Below, in pieces: positions 45,298-53,667 of a stretch of DNA of 64,000 nucleotides. The notes under the pieces were generated by a model. It saw only the letters and a program-made list of their open reading frames with translations. It made no database searches and was not told where the DNA came from. The DNA is from an uncultured Actinomyces sp. (lineage in GTDB: Bacteria; Actinomycetota; Actinomycetes; Actinomycetales; Actinomycetaceae): the NCBI GenBank assembly GCA_938041695.1, contig CALISI010000031.1, positions 62,001 through 126,000 on the forward strand, written 5' to 3'. Position numbers and translations under genes: made by a program. Numbering within the stretch: position 1 is the stretch's first letter; the number at the start of each line of letters is the position of its first letter.

Positions 45298-45313
45298 TAG
45301 AACATGTGTTCGA
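45298..45313 (-). promoter_or_regulatory. LexA (SOS) box of imuA'-imuB
   Basis: TAGAACATGTGTTCGA (plus strand) contains GAAC-ATGT-GTTC, a textbook actinobacterial SOS box, 18 bases upstream of the imuA' ATG. It shares the GAAC-N4-GTTC core with the box at dnaE2, 6.4 kb away. Confidence 0.88.
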
Positions 45314-45408
45314 CATGGGAAGTGTAGAACCACGCTCACACATCTGCGTCCCGAACGCCGATCGAGCGCGAATAGGTCACAATGGAGGCATCGCGAAAAG
45401 GAGAAGGC

Positions 45409-45936
45409 ATGAATATCGACCAGCGCCCACTCGCCCCCAGCCCCTACGACGGTCTGAATGTCCCCACATTCACACTGACATCGACCGTTCTCACCGACGG
45501 CGCGCCGATGCCGAAGTCGGCGACAGCCGATGCAGGTTCTCTTTCTCCGGATCTCGCATGGCATGGCTTCCCGGAGGAAACAGCAAGCTTCATGCTGACC
45601 TGCTTCGACCCGGACGCCCCGATCCCCTCGGGATGGTGGCACTGGGCAATACTCGACATCCCCGCATCGATGACTCACCTAGAGGCGGGGGCGGGAGCGT
45701 CCGATCTCATGCTGGACGGCCCCGCTTTCCACCTGCGCGGCGACGCGGGCGAGGCCTCCTACTTCGGGGCCGCTCCCCCACCTGGCGACCGCCCGCACCG
45801 CTACGTGTTCACTGTGCACGCCCTGAATACGGACACGCTCGGGCTCGACGACGATGCGACTCCAGCCATGGCCTCGTTCGTAGCGCTTGAGCACATCATC
45901 GCGCGCGCGACCCTGTCCGTTACTCACCAGGCCTGA
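45409..45936 (+). CDS. YbhB/YbcL family (PEBP, Raf-kinase-inhibitor-like) protein
   Basis: A 175-residue phosphatidylethanolamine-binding-protein fold. Motifs are MLTCFDPDAPIPSGWWHWAI (the ligand-site DPDAP and the following His) and YFGAAPPPGDRPHRYVFTVH (GPxPPxGxHRY-type). The start MNIDQRPLAPSPYDG follows AAAAGGAGAAGG. The biological role of bacterial PEBPs is unclear. The tRNA methyltransferase gene begins five bases after its stop. Confidence 0.9.
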   Translation: MNIDQRPLAPSPYDGLNVPTFTLTSTVLTDGAPMPKSATADAGSLSPDLAWHGFPEETASFMLTCFDPDAPIPSGWWHWAILDIPASMTHLEAGAGASDLMLDGPAFHLRGDAGEASYFGAAPPPGDRPHRYVFTVHALNTDTLGLDDDATPAMASFVALEHIIARATLSVTHQA

Positions 45937-45941
45937 GGATT

Positions 45942-46403
45942 ATGCTGCACATTATTTTTTGGGAGCCGGAAATCCCCGGGAATACGGGTGCTGCGATCCG
46001 TCTGTCGGCATGTACCGGGTCCATGTTGCACCTGGTCAAGCCGCTGGGCTTTGATATGGACGACGCGAAGCTTCGCCGTGCCGGCTTGGATTACCATGAC
46101 CTCGCGCACGTCATGGTGCACGAGAGTCTGGATGATGCCCTCGCTCAGGTGCCGGGACGTATCTGGGCGCTCACAGGCCACGCCACCACCATGTACGCCG
46201 ACATCTCCTACGCCGATGGCGACGGCCTCCTCTTTGGTCGCGAGTCAGTCGGGCTCTCCGAGGAGGCAATGAATCACTCCCGCGTCGCAGACCGCGTGCG
46301 CATCCAGATGGTTGACGGCGTCCGTTCCCTCAACCTGGCAAACTCCGCGTCCATCGTCCTGTACGAGGCGTGGCGTCAGCTCGGTTTTCCGGGTGGCATC
46401 TAG
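45942..46403 (+). CDS. trmL: tRNA (cytidine/uridine-34-2'-O)-methyltransferase TrmL
   Basis: Methylates the ribose of the wobble nucleotide in certain Leu tRNAs. The 153-residue SPOUT protein begins MLHIIFWEPEIPGNTGAAIR, has FDMDDAKLRRAGLDYHDLA, the SAM-knot motif LFGRESVGLSEEAM and the C-terminal VDGVRSLNLANSASIVLYEA. Length is standard (about 155). It is probably co-transcribed with the PEBP gene and is followed by a hairpin terminator. Confidence 0.94.
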   Translation: MLHIIFWEPEIPGNTGAAIRLSACTGSMLHLVKPLGFDMDDAKLRRAGLDYHDLAHVMVHESLDDALAQVPGRIWALTGHATTMYADISYADGDGLLFGRESVGLSEEAMNHSRVADRVRIQMVDGVRSLNLANSASIVLYEAWRQLGFPGGI

Positions 46404-46422
46404 CCCTCAACAGACATCAGAG

Positions 46423-46462
46423 AAGCGAGGCCCAGGTCGGATGAATCCGCCGGGCCTCGCTT
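46423..46462 (+). terminator. Hairpin terminator after trmL
   Basis: AAGCGAGGCCC (46423-46433) pairs with GGGCCTCGCTT (46452-46462); inside, CGGA/TCCG can form a second short stem. It begins 20 bases after the trmL stop. Confidence 0.75.
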
Positions 46463-46492
46463 GCTACAGGACACTCTCAGTGAGACCTGAGC

Positions 46493-46966
46493 TCAGCCAG
46501 CCCTCCACGGAGCAGAAGGACGCTCCACCTGCTCCGCGAGGGAGACAATCCTGCGCGGATTCGAACGCCACATCCACACCAGGCCGATAAGCGAGACGAT
46601 GAGGGGCACGTAATAGAAATCCCCGCCAAAACCGGTCCATGCAGAACGGGCCGAATTCAGTTCGTCAAGGCCGAGGGAGGCAACCCACAAAATAACAGGG
46701 ATCGCAATCGACAGCGTAATTGTCACCCAGCCAACCAGACGCATGCGTCGCCCATTGTGTGTCAAAGCCGTCGCTGCGATGAGGTAGTCGACGCCAGCAA
46801 GGAGCGCAACGATCCGCGGCCCCCAGGGCTGGCCCTGAGCATGAAAGAGATCAAGAATAGCCGTCACAAAAATCCAAGCTCCCAAGAGCCAAAACAAAGC
46901 GATAATAATGCGGCCAAGTCCAAGCGACGGCGGGCGCTGATCGCGCGCACCGACAGCCTCGTTCAT
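46493..46966 (-). CDS. Four-helix membrane protein of unknown function
   Basis: A 157-residue integral membrane protein. Four hydrophobic segments are visible: LGRIIIALFWLLGAWIFVTA, RIVALLAGVDYLIAATALTH, LVGWVTITLSIAIPVILWVA and FYYVPLIVSLIGLVWMWR. I do not recognise a family. The start MNEAVGARDQRPP is the ATG nearest the first helix; an earlier one at 47020 would add a soluble N-terminal tail. It stands alone between trmL and lpd. Confidence 0.65.
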   Translation of the reverse strand: MNEAVGARDQRPPSLGLGRIIIALFWLLGAWIFVTAILDLFHAQGQPWGPRIVALLAGVDYLIAATALTHNGRRMRLVGWVTITLSIAIPVILWVASLGLDELNSARSAWTGFGGDFYYVPLIVSLIGLVWMWRSNPRRIVSLAEQVERPSAPWRAG

Positions 46967-47100
46967 TGCGTCATGTCCATGCACGTTATCGATCCTACCG
47001 AGGCCGCGCACGCCCTGCATCGCATCAACAAAGCGCCCTCAACAAGAGGATGTCATGTGGCCTGATACACCGGGATGACACACCGAGCTTCAAGACAGCA

Positions 47101-47131
47101 TTGCGCAAACGTGGGACAATAGGCCTATAAG
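47101..47131 (+). promoter_or_regulatory. Candidate promoter of lpd
   Basis: TTGCGC (47101-47106) and TATAAG (47126-47131) are spaced 19 bases, slightly long. They lie about 65 bases before the TTG start. Assigned by eye only. Confidence 0.3.
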
Positions 47132-47196
47132 GACCGTGAGGCCCGCCATGAAAACAACCATCTGAGCTGAGGCTCATCAACGAGGAGTTTTAAACC

Positions 47197-48570
47197 TTGA
47201 GCGAATCGACCTACGACATCGTCATTCTGGGTGCGGGTTCCGGCGGCTACGCGACCGCCCTGCGCGCCGCGCAGCTCGGAATGAAGGTCGCCCTCATCGA
47301 CGGCGATAAGGTGGGCGGCACCTGCCTGCATCGCGGCTGCATTCCCACGAAGGCGTACCTGCACGCCGCAGAGACGGCCGAAGCCGTTCGCGAGTCCGCC
47401 AAGTTCGGCGTTTCTTCCACCTTTAACGGTATCGACATGGCTCAGGTCGGCAAGTACCGCGACTCGGTCATCTCCGGCCTCTACAAGGGCCTGCAGGGCC
47501 TGCTCAAGTCCCGCAACGTCGAGGTCATCTCCGGCTGGGGCCGCCTCGCTGATGCGAACACCATTGAGGTTGGCGGCCAGCGCATTACCGGCCGCAACAT
47601 CGTTCTGGCCACCGGCTCCTACTCGCGTTCAATCCCCGGCCTCGAGATCGGCGGCCGCGTCATCTCCTCCGATCAGGCGCTCCAGATGGATTGGGTTCCC
47701 TCCTCCGTCGTGATTCTCGGCGGCGGCGTCATCGGCCTCGAGTTTGCCTCCGTGTGGCGTAGCTTCGGCGCCGAGGTCACGATCATCGAAGCACTGCCCC
47801 ACCTCGCCAACAACGAGGATGAGGCCATCTCCAAGCAGCTCGAGCGCGCCTACCGCAAACGCGGCATCAAGTTCCACACGAACACCCGCTTCGCCTCGGC
47901 TACGCAAAACGAGCAGGGCGTGCACGTTCAAACCGAAGACGGCAAGGCTTTCGACGCTGACATCCTCCTGGTTGCCGTCGGCCGCGGCCCGGTCACTGAA
48001 GGCCTGGGCTACGAGCAGGCCGGAATCACGCTGGACCGTGGCTTCGTGATCACCAACGACCGCCTGCACACCGGCGTCGGCAACATCTACGCGGTTGGCG
48101 ACATCGTCCCCGGCCTCCAGCTCGCTCACCGCGGCTTCATGCAGGGCATCTTCGTCGCCGAAGAGATTGCTGGCCTGAACCCGACGATGCAGGCGGATAT
48201 CAACATCCCGCGCGTGACCTTCTGCGAGCCGGAGATCGCCTCTGTCGGCATGACCGAAAAGCAGGCACGTGACAAGTTTGGCGACCAGGTGCGCACGGTC
48301 GAGTACAACCTCGCTGGAAACGGAAAGTCGTCTATCCTGGCCACGTCGGGCATCATCAAGCTGGTCTCGGTTGAGGGCGGTCCGATCGTGGGCTTCCACG
48401 GCATCGGCGCGCGCATCGGCGAACAGATTGGTGAGGGCGAACTCATGGTGAACTGGGAGGCGTACCCCTCCGACGTCGCTTCCCTCATCCACGCGCACCC
48501 CAGCCAGAACGAGTCGATTGGCGAAGCGGCTATGGCACTGGCCGGTAAGCCGCTCCACGTCCACAACTGA
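47197..48570 (+). CDS. lpd: Dihydrolipoyl dehydrogenase (E3)
   Basis: Reoxidises the lipoyl groups of 2-oxoacid dehydrogenase E2 subunits with NAD. The 457-residue flavoprotein shows FAD-binding DIVILGAGSGGYATALRAAQ, redox-active GGTCLHRGCIPTKAYLHAA, NAD-binding VVILGGGVIGLEFASVW and the C-terminal catalytic HAHPSQNESIGEAAMALAG. The start is a TTG, supported by GAGGAG nine bases upstream and by the family N-terminus. The E2 gene follows after 27 bases. Confidence 0.96.
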   Translation: MSESTYDIVILGAGSGGYATALRAAQLGMKVALIDGDKVGGTCLHRGCIPTKAYLHAAETAEAVRESAKFGVSSTFNGIDMAQVGKYRDSVISGLYKGLQGLLKSRNVEVISGWGRLADANTIEVGGQRITGRNIVLATGSYSRSIPGLEIGGRVISSDQALQMDWVPSSVVILGGGVIGLEFASVWRSFGAEVTIIEALPHLANNEDEAISKQLERAYRKRGIKFHTNTRFASATQNEQGVHVQTEDGKAFDADILLVAVGRGPVTEGLGYEQAGITLDRGFVITNDRLHTGVGNIYAVGDIVPGLQLAHRGFMQGIFVAEEIAGLNPTMQADINIPRVTFCEPEIASVGMTEKQARDKFGDQVRTVEYNLAGNGKSSILATSGIIKLVSVEGGPIVGFHGIGARIGEQIGEGELMVNWEAYPSDVASLIHAHPSQNESIGEAAMALAGKPLHVHN

Positions 48571-48597
48571 CCGAAATTTTTTATAGGAGAACACACA

Positions 48598-50289
48598 ATG
48601 GCAACTTCAGTGACCATGCCCGCTCTGGGCGAATCCGTCACCGAGGGCACCGTCACCACGTGGCTGAAGCAGGTCGGCGACACCGTCGAGCTCGACGAGC
48701 CCATCGTTGAGGTGTCCACGGATAAGGTCGACTCCGAGGTCCCCTCCCCCGTCGCCGGCGTTCTGCTGGAGATCCTGGTCCCCGAGGATGAGACCGTTGA
48801 GGTCGGCACCGAGATCGCGCGCATCGGCGACGCATCCGAGGCCTCGGCTGCCCCCGCCGCCACTCCCGTTGAGGCTCCCGCTGCCCCTGCAGCCGCACCT
48901 GCAGCCCCGGCACCTGTTGCTGCCCCTGCGGCATCTCCCGCTCAGGGCACCGAGGTGCGCATGCCCGCTCTGGGTGAGTCCGTCACCGAGGGCACCGTCA
49001 CCACGTGGCTGAAGTCCGTGGGCGACGCCGTCGATGCCGATGAGCCGCTGCTCGAGGTGTCGACGGACAAGGTCGACTCCGAGGTTCCCTCCCCCGTGGC
49101 CGGTTTCCTCGCGGAGATTCGCGTTCCTGAGGATGAGACCGTCGAGGTCGGAACGGTCGTCGCGATTATCGCGTCGTCGGCCCCGACCGCCGCGTCGGTA
49201 GCAGAGGCTGCGGCACCTGCTGCACCCGTTGCTCCCGCAGCGCCGGCAGCTCCTGCAGCCCCGGCTGCGCCGGTGGATCCGTTCCCGAATGCCTCGACTC
49301 TGGCGCAAACGGCGTCGGCTGCCCCGGTCGTTGAGACTCCCGCTGCCGTGACCGGCTCCGCCTACGTCACCCCGATCGTTCGCAAGCTTGCTCGCGAACT
49401 CGGCGTCGATGTGGCGACCGTGTCGGGCACCGGCGTCGGTGGCCGTATCCGTCGTGAGGACATCGAAGCCGCTGCAGCAGCAGCCCGCGCCGCTGTCGCA
49501 GCCCCTGTGGCTCCCGCCGCACCGTCTGCCCAGGCTACTTCGCAGCCCGCAACGGTCCGTGAGCCCTCGCCGCTGCGTGGCACGACCGAGAAGATGTCGC
49601 GTCTGCGTCAGACGATCGCTCGTCGCATGGTCGAATCGCTCCAGACTGCCGCTCAGCTGACCACGGTCATTGAGGTTGACGTCACCAAGGTCGCCGCTGT
49701 TCGCGCGCGCTCGAAGGATGCCTTCCTAGCTAAGCACGGCACAAAGCTGACCTTCCTGCCCTTCTTCGTCAAGGCTGCAACGGAAGCTCTTGCCTACCAC
49801 CCGAAGATCAATGCGACTATCAACGACAAGGAGGTCACGTACTTCGATTACGAGCACGTGGGTATTGCCGTTGACACGCCGCGAGGTCTGCTGGTTCCCG
49901 TCATCAAGAACGCCGGTGACAAGGACATTGCTGGTATCGCAGCATCGATCAACGACCTGGCTGCTCGCACCCGCGACTCGAAGATTGGCCCGGATGAGCT
50001 GTCCGGTTCCACGTTCACCGTGACGAACACCGGTTCGGGCGGCGCCCTCTTTGACACCCCGGTCCTCAACATGCCGGAGACTGCGATCATGGGTGTTGGC
50101 ACGATCGTGAAGCGCCCCGTGGTCATGAAGGGCGCCGATGGTGCTGACGTCATCGCGATTCGCTCGATGGTGTACCTGTCGCTGTCCTACGACCACCGCC
50201 TGGTGGACGGTGCGGACGCCTCTCGCTTCCTGATGGATGTGAAGAAGCGTCTCGAGGAAGGCGCGTTCGAGGCCGACCTGGGTCTCTGA
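48598..50289 (+). CDS. sucB: 2-oxoacid dehydrogenase E2, dihydrolipoamide acyltransferase with two lipoyl domains
   Basis: Core acyltransferase of a 2-oxoacid dehydrogenase complex, likely 2-oxoglutarate (SucB) or shared with pyruvate dehydrogenase. The 563-residue protein has lipoyl domains at about residues 3-77 and 120-194, each with the lipoylated Lys in STDKVDSEVPSPVAG. Ala/Pro-rich linkers, a peripheral-subunit-binding domain (VTPIVRKLARELGVDVATV, about 260-295) and the catalytic domain with SYDHRLVDGADASRFLMD follow. The two lipoyl domains are nearly identical in sequence. TAGGAGA precedes the ATG. E1 genes are not in the window. Confidence 0.93.
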   Translation: MATSVTMPALGESVTEGTVTTWLKQVGDTVELDEPIVEVSTDKVDSEVPSPVAGVLLEILVPEDETVEVGTEIARIGDASEASAAPAATPVEAPAAPAAAPAAPAPVAAPAASPAQGTEVRMPALGESVTEGTVTTWLKSVGDAVDADEPLLEVSTDKVDSEVPSPVAGFLAEIRVPEDETVEVGTVVAIIASSAPTAASVAEAAAPAAPVAPAAPAAPAAPAAPVDPFPNASTLAQTASAAPVVETPAAVTGSAYVTPIVRKLARELGVDVATVSGTGVGGRIRREDIEAAAAAARAAVAAPVAPAAPSAQATSQPATVREPSPLRGTTEKMSRLRQTIARRMVESLQTAAQLTTVIEVDVTKVAAVRARSKDAFLAKHGTKLTFLPFFVKAATEALAYHPKINATINDKEVTYFDYEHVGIAVDTPRGLLVPVIKNAGDKDIAGIAASINDLAARTRDSKIGPDELSGSTFTVTNTGSGGALFDTPVLNMPETAIMGVGTIVKRPVVMKGADGADVIAIRSMVYLSLSYDHRLVDGADASRFLMDVKKRLEEGAFEADLGL

Positions 50290-50306
50290 TCACCGCTTAT
50301 CACCTG

Positions 50307-50343
50307 TGATGGGGTGGGTCTGCGTAGCAGGCCCACCCCATCA
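50307..50343. terminator. Terminator between sucB and the kinase-fold gene
   Basis: TGATGGGGTGGGTCTGC and GCAGGCCCACCCCATCA form a 17-bp stem with one G-U pair and a three-base loop, between two convergent genes. No clear T-run. Confidence 0.78.
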
Positions 50344-50353
50344 GTATGTGACG

Positions 50354-51715
50354 CTAGCCAGCAGAACCCGTCCCCGTGGTGCTCTGCCCATCGTCTGGGG
50401 CCACCGGCTCAGCCTTCACGACTTTGCGCGACACGGGATCAACGCGGATAACGAGATCTGTTGCTTCTGGTATATCGCGGTTTTCGCATTCATCCGCGCG
50501 GCACACCTGAGATGACTGGACGGTGAGTGTTGCCCCCACATCGATTGCGCCCTGCTCACAGGAGAGCACAGCGACATTGTCAATAGTCGAAGAGAGAGCC
50601 GCGACGCGAACACCTTGCGAGCGCATCGTGTCGATTCGGGTAGTGTCCTGCTCAAGTAGTTCGCCGCCGAGTACCGAGTCGAGAGCAGAGGCGTCACCGT
50701 CCACGACGGCACGATCACGCGTCGCGATTGCACGACTAATGAGATCGGTGAGGGTAGCCGGTTCACACATACTGGATGGGGCGGGCGAGGAAGTCTCCGG
50801 GCCCGACGATTGTGTGCCGGGTGCGCTACCTCTGGCATGTAAGGTCCCGCGCCATGTCCCATACGCCATGATGGCCAGACCTGCCATGATCACAACGAGG
50901 CCACCGACGAGAATACTCACCCGCCCCCACCTCCTGATTCGCGGTGCCTTGCTGCGATGCCCCGCGCCCGGCGAGGAATCGTCGTTGTCATGGTCAGTCA
51001 CCGTCTCTTCGCGCAGTGCAGCAGCCCGTAGTTGTGCAATCACGCGCTCGGGATCGACAGGCTCGCGCAGGATGACGTGTTCATCTGTTTCGGCAACCGT
51101 TGGGGTTGCACCTGATTGTCCCGAAGAAGCACTATCGAAACCTAAATGTTCCAGTTCCTCCTCCATGCTCAGCAGTGCCGCGATCTGACGAAGACACTGT
51201 CGGTCTCCCGCCGTCCCTGATGTCTCGAGACTCCACCCGGGGGTCCCTTCGCCGTCACTGATTTCGTCGATGAGGTCGATGATGACGGCTCGACCTTCGG
51301 GGGTGATGATGATGTTCGTTGGCGTCAGATCCCCGTGCGCGATTCCCGCGGCATGTAACGCGCTGACGCCAGCCGCGATCCCGTGAACGATCTGACGCCG
51401 CGTTGCGATCGGGCGGAGGTCAGCCGAACCGAGTTCAGAATCGAGAGTTCGTCCGCGCACATAGTCTTCGATGATTGCCCACCGGCCGTCATCCGAGCGC
51501 ACGACATCGCGCAGCGCAACAACATGACGCGAACTGATGGATGCCCAGGCCTTCCAGCGAGCGAGGTTCTGCTCACCGTCACGGGGGGAACGTAAAGCGA
51601 CCAACGCATCGCCTGCTTCGGTGCGCGTTCTCCACAATGGACCGTTGCTCCCGATATGGAAGACCTGTCCGATCTCGTATCCGCCGATTTTCATGTTCCC
51701 ATTGTCCGAATCCAT
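50354..51715 (-). CDS. Protein-kinase-fold membrane protein, probably a pseudokinase
   Basis: A 453-residue protein with a kinase-like domain (about residues 12-170), a linker, one transmembrane segment at about 268-288 (VSILVGGLVVIMAGLAIMAYG) and an extracytoplasmic domain with four cysteines. HGDLTPTNIIITPEGRAVII resembles the HRD-loop. Other key parts are altered: no glycine-rich loop (YEIGQVFHIGSNGPLW), the ATP-binding VAIK Lys is missing (DALVALRSP) and DFG reads IDLID. It is therefore probably inactive or atypical, possibly a scaffold or MviN/lipid-II-type sensor. An ATG seven codons in (51694), with GGGA upstream, is an alternative start. It is divergent from the DUF4191 gene. Confidence 0.8.
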   Translation of the reverse strand: MDSDNGNMKIGGYEIGQVFHIGSNGPLWRTRTEAGDALVALRSPRDGEQNLARWKAWASISSRHVVALRDVVRSDDGRWAIIEDYVRGRTLDSELGSADLRPIATRRQIVHGIAAGVSALHAAGIAHGDLTPTNIIITPEGRAVIIDLIDEISDGEGTPGWSLETSGTAGDRQCLRQIAALLSMEEELEHLGFDSASSGQSGATPTVAETDEHVILREPVDPERVIAQLRAAALREETVTDHDNDDSSPGAGHRSKAPRIRRWGRVSILVGGLVVIMAGLAIMAYGTWRGTLHARGSAPGTQSSGPETSSPAPSSMCEPATLTDLISRAIATRDRAVVDGDASALDSVLGGELLEQDTTRIDTMRSQGVRVAALSSTIDNVAVLSCEQGAIDVGATLTVQSSQVCRADECENRDIPEATDLVIRVDPVSRKVVKAEPVAPDDGQSTTGTGSAG

Positions 51716-51799
51716 ATATTGTGATGCAACTCATTTTATAAAGTACCTGGTCGGACGCGAGCGCTTTTACTTCTCTCCTCTGCGTAGAATAATGACGCT

Positions 51800-52492
51800 A
51801 TGAGTGAATCGAATCCCCCCGCTAAGAGGCGCTTCTATCAGAATATCCTCGATGCGTACCGCCTGACAGCACGCACGTACCCTGCGCTCCCATGGATGCT
51901 TCTCGGAACAGCCGCTGTGGTGATCGCTATCTTCATGCTGGTGGCCTGGCTATCGAACACATCGTGGATTGGCTGGCTTGTCGTTGGCCTGATGGGTTCA
52001 CTGACCGCAGCTCTTGCCCTTCTCAGCTTCCTGGCACGCCGCGCCCTGTTCTCACAGGTCGAAGATACTGCCGGAGCCGTCAAGGTCGCCCTGTCCCAAA
52101 TCCAGCGGGGCTGGGTCATCCCCGAGCAGCCTATTGCGTTTACCCGCGAGCAGGATCTCGTCTGGCGCATCGTTGGACGCGCCGGTATTGTTCTCATTTC
52201 CGAGGGTCCGGCCTCGCGCGTTCGCCCGCTTCTGCAAGCGGAAACAAGGCGCGTGACCAAGGTGATGCGCAACGTCCCAGTTCATCAGATCCAGGTGGGA
52301 CGCGAGGATGGGCAGATCGCCCTCAAAGATCTCCAGCGCGAGCTGCGTAAACTCAAGAACGTCCTGACCCCCGAAGAGGTCCCCCAGGTTTCCGCGCGCA
52401 TCAACGCTCTACGCTCGGGCGAGCCGCCAATCCCGAAGGGGATCGATCCGCTTCGCGCTAAGCCGTCGCGCCGCGCACTGCGCGGCAACTGA
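51800..52492 (+). CDS. DUF4191 family membrane protein
   Basis: A 230-residue protein with a basic N-terminus, two transmembrane segments (LPWMLLGTAAVVIAIFMLVA at about 32-52; WIGWLVVGLMGSLTAALALL at about 58-78) and a cytoplasmic part ending in a basic tail (PLRAKPSRRALRGN). This matches the DUF4191 family, found next to lipoate genes in many actinobacteria; here the E2/E3 genes are close. TAGAAT (51785-51790) ends nine bases before the ATG and there is no ribosome binding site, so the mRNA may be leaderless or nearly so. Function unknown. Confidence 0.85.
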   Translation: MSESNPPAKRRFYQNILDAYRLTARTYPALPWMLLGTAAVVIAIFMLVAWLSNTSWIGWLVVGLMGSLTAALALLSFLARRALFSQVEDTAGAVKVALSQIQRGWVIPEQPIAFTREQDLVWRIVGRAGIVLISEGPASRVRPLLQAETRRVTKVMRNVPVHQIQVGREDGQIALKDLQRELRKLKNVLTPEEVPQVSARINALRSGEPPIPKGIDPLRAKPSRRALRGN

Positions 52493-52503
52493 ACAACCGT
52501 TCC

Positions 52504-52534
52504 AAGTGGGCAAGCACTCAGTGCTTGCCCACTT
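52504..52534 (+). terminator. Terminator after the DUF4191 gene
   Basis: AAGTGGGCAAGCAC and GTGCTTGCCCACTT form a perfect 14-bp stem with a three-base loop, 12 bases after the stop; GTGTAT follows. Confidence 0.8.
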
Positions 52535-52562
52535 GTGTATCCACCATCCGAGACGATCACAC

Positions 52563-52591
52563 AATGCATACTATGCATATGGTTGCATATT
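52563..52591 (+). promoter_or_regulatory. TGCATA repeat array upstream of the first binding-protein gene (ArgR-like)
   Basis: Three TGCATA copies start at 52565, 52574 and 52584, spaced 9 and 10 bases, that is one helical turn. The first two form TGCATA-C-TATGCA. The third overlaps CATATT (52586-52591), a plausible -10, and lies 52 bases before the ATG. The pattern resembles actinobacterial ARG boxes (TTGCATA/TATGCA half-sites), so ArgR is a candidate regulator. The same array is repeated before the next gene. Confidence 0.6.
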
Positions 52592-52635
52592 GAGTACGCA
52601 GTTTCGCTGACACACGGATACCGAGGAACATAATC

Positions 52636-53571
52636 ATGCATACGAAGACAATTTTCGCCACACTCGCCATAGCCAGTGCCGTGACAGCCCTGACGGCATG
52701 CGCGGACCCAACAACGAGCACGAGCTCGGGAGGTGCGACAACGACGGCGACCGCATCGAGCGCGACCTCATACGATATTTCCTCTATCCCCACAGTCGAC
52801 GAGATCGCAGCACTTGTCCCCGACGATGTCAAAAAGCAGGGCATCCTGCGCAACGGGGCCTCCACCGGTTATGCCCCTGCTGAGTACATGGATACCGACG
52901 GACAGACGCCGATCGGCTACGACATCGATATCAATAAGGCACTCGCACAGGTGATGGGTCTCAATACTGGAGAGACGAAGCACTCCGAGTTCCCAACGAT
53001 CATTCCTGCCCTTGGAACAAAGTTCGATGTCGGCATTTCCTCTTTCACCATCACGACTGAACGGGAACAGCAGGTCAACATGGTGTCCTACCTGAACGTC
53101 GGATCTGCATGGGGTGTCGCCACCGGCAATCCAAAGAACTTCAATCCCTCCGATCCGTGCGGGACGACGATTGCCGTCCAGACCGGAACGGCCCAGGAGG
53201 AATATGTGGCCACACTGTCGGACGCATGCGTCGCAGCAGGAAAGGGGAAGATCACCATCATGCCCCACGAGCTTCAGACCGACATCGCCACCAAACTCAT
53301 CGGCGGACAGTATGATGCGACGCTCGCCGACTCGACCGTCATTGGCTACACGAGCACCCAGTCGGGCGGCAAGATCGAACAGATCGGCGAGACCTTCGAA
53401 TCTGCACCTCAGGGCATCGCGGTCGCAAAGAATGCTACCCAGCTCACCGAAGCAGTCCAGAAGGCGATGCAGTACCTGATGGATAACGGCTACCTGACAG
53501 ACATCCTGGCCACCTACGGCGCCGATAATGCGGCTCTCACAACCGCAGAACTGAACCCCAGCGTCAACTGA
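52636..53571 (+). CDS. Amino-acid ABC transporter substrate-binding lipoprotein (first copy)
   Basis: A 311-residue secreted lipoprotein. The signal peptide MHTKTIFATLAIASAVTALT ends at the lipobox LTAC (lipidated Cys about residue 22), followed by a Ser/Thr/Ala linker. The family 3 solute-binding fold shows GYDIDINKALAQVMGL, EFPTIIPALGTKFDVGISSF, GTTIAVQTGTAQEEYVATL and QKAMQYLMDNGYLTDILATY. It binds a polar or basic amino acid by family; the arginine-type operator suggests Arg/Orn/Lys/His. The next gene is a close paralog with the same promoter pattern. GAGGAA precedes the ATG. Confidence 0.9.
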   Translation: MHTKTIFATLAIASAVTALTACADPTTSTSSGGATTTATASSATSYDISSIPTVDEIAALVPDDVKKQGILRNGASTGYAPAEYMDTDGQTPIGYDIDINKALAQVMGLNTGETKHSEFPTIIPALGTKFDVGISSFTITTEREQQVNMVSYLNVGSAWGVATGNPKNFNPSDPCGTTIAVQTGTAQEEYVATLSDACVAAGKGKITIMPHELQTDIATKLIGGQYDATLADSTVIGYTSTQSGGKIEQIGETFESAPQGIAVAKNATQLTEAVQKAMQYLMDNGYLTDILATYGADNAALTTAELNPSVN

Positions 53572-53583
53572 CTCGTGACACAC

Positions 53584-53624
53584 CACGCATAATATGCATT
53601 TATATGCATATGGGTGCATAATGG
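53584..53624 (+). promoter_or_regulatory. TGCATA repeat array upstream of the second binding-protein gene (ArgR-like)
   Basis: Half-sites CGCATA, TGCATT, TGCATA and TGCATA start at 53586, 53595, 53605 and 53615, spaced 9, 10 and 10 bases. TGCAT-TTAT-ATGCA (53595-53608) has the TGNAT-N4-ATNCA geometry of ARG boxes. The last copy overlaps CATAAT (53617-53622), a probable -10, and lies 53 bases before the ATG. The block TATGCATATGGGTGCATA differs by one base from the array at 52572-52589. Confidence 0.6.
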
Positions 53625-53667
53625 TAGCAATCACGGGCTTAGGCCCACTCCCATCGGAAGGCACATC

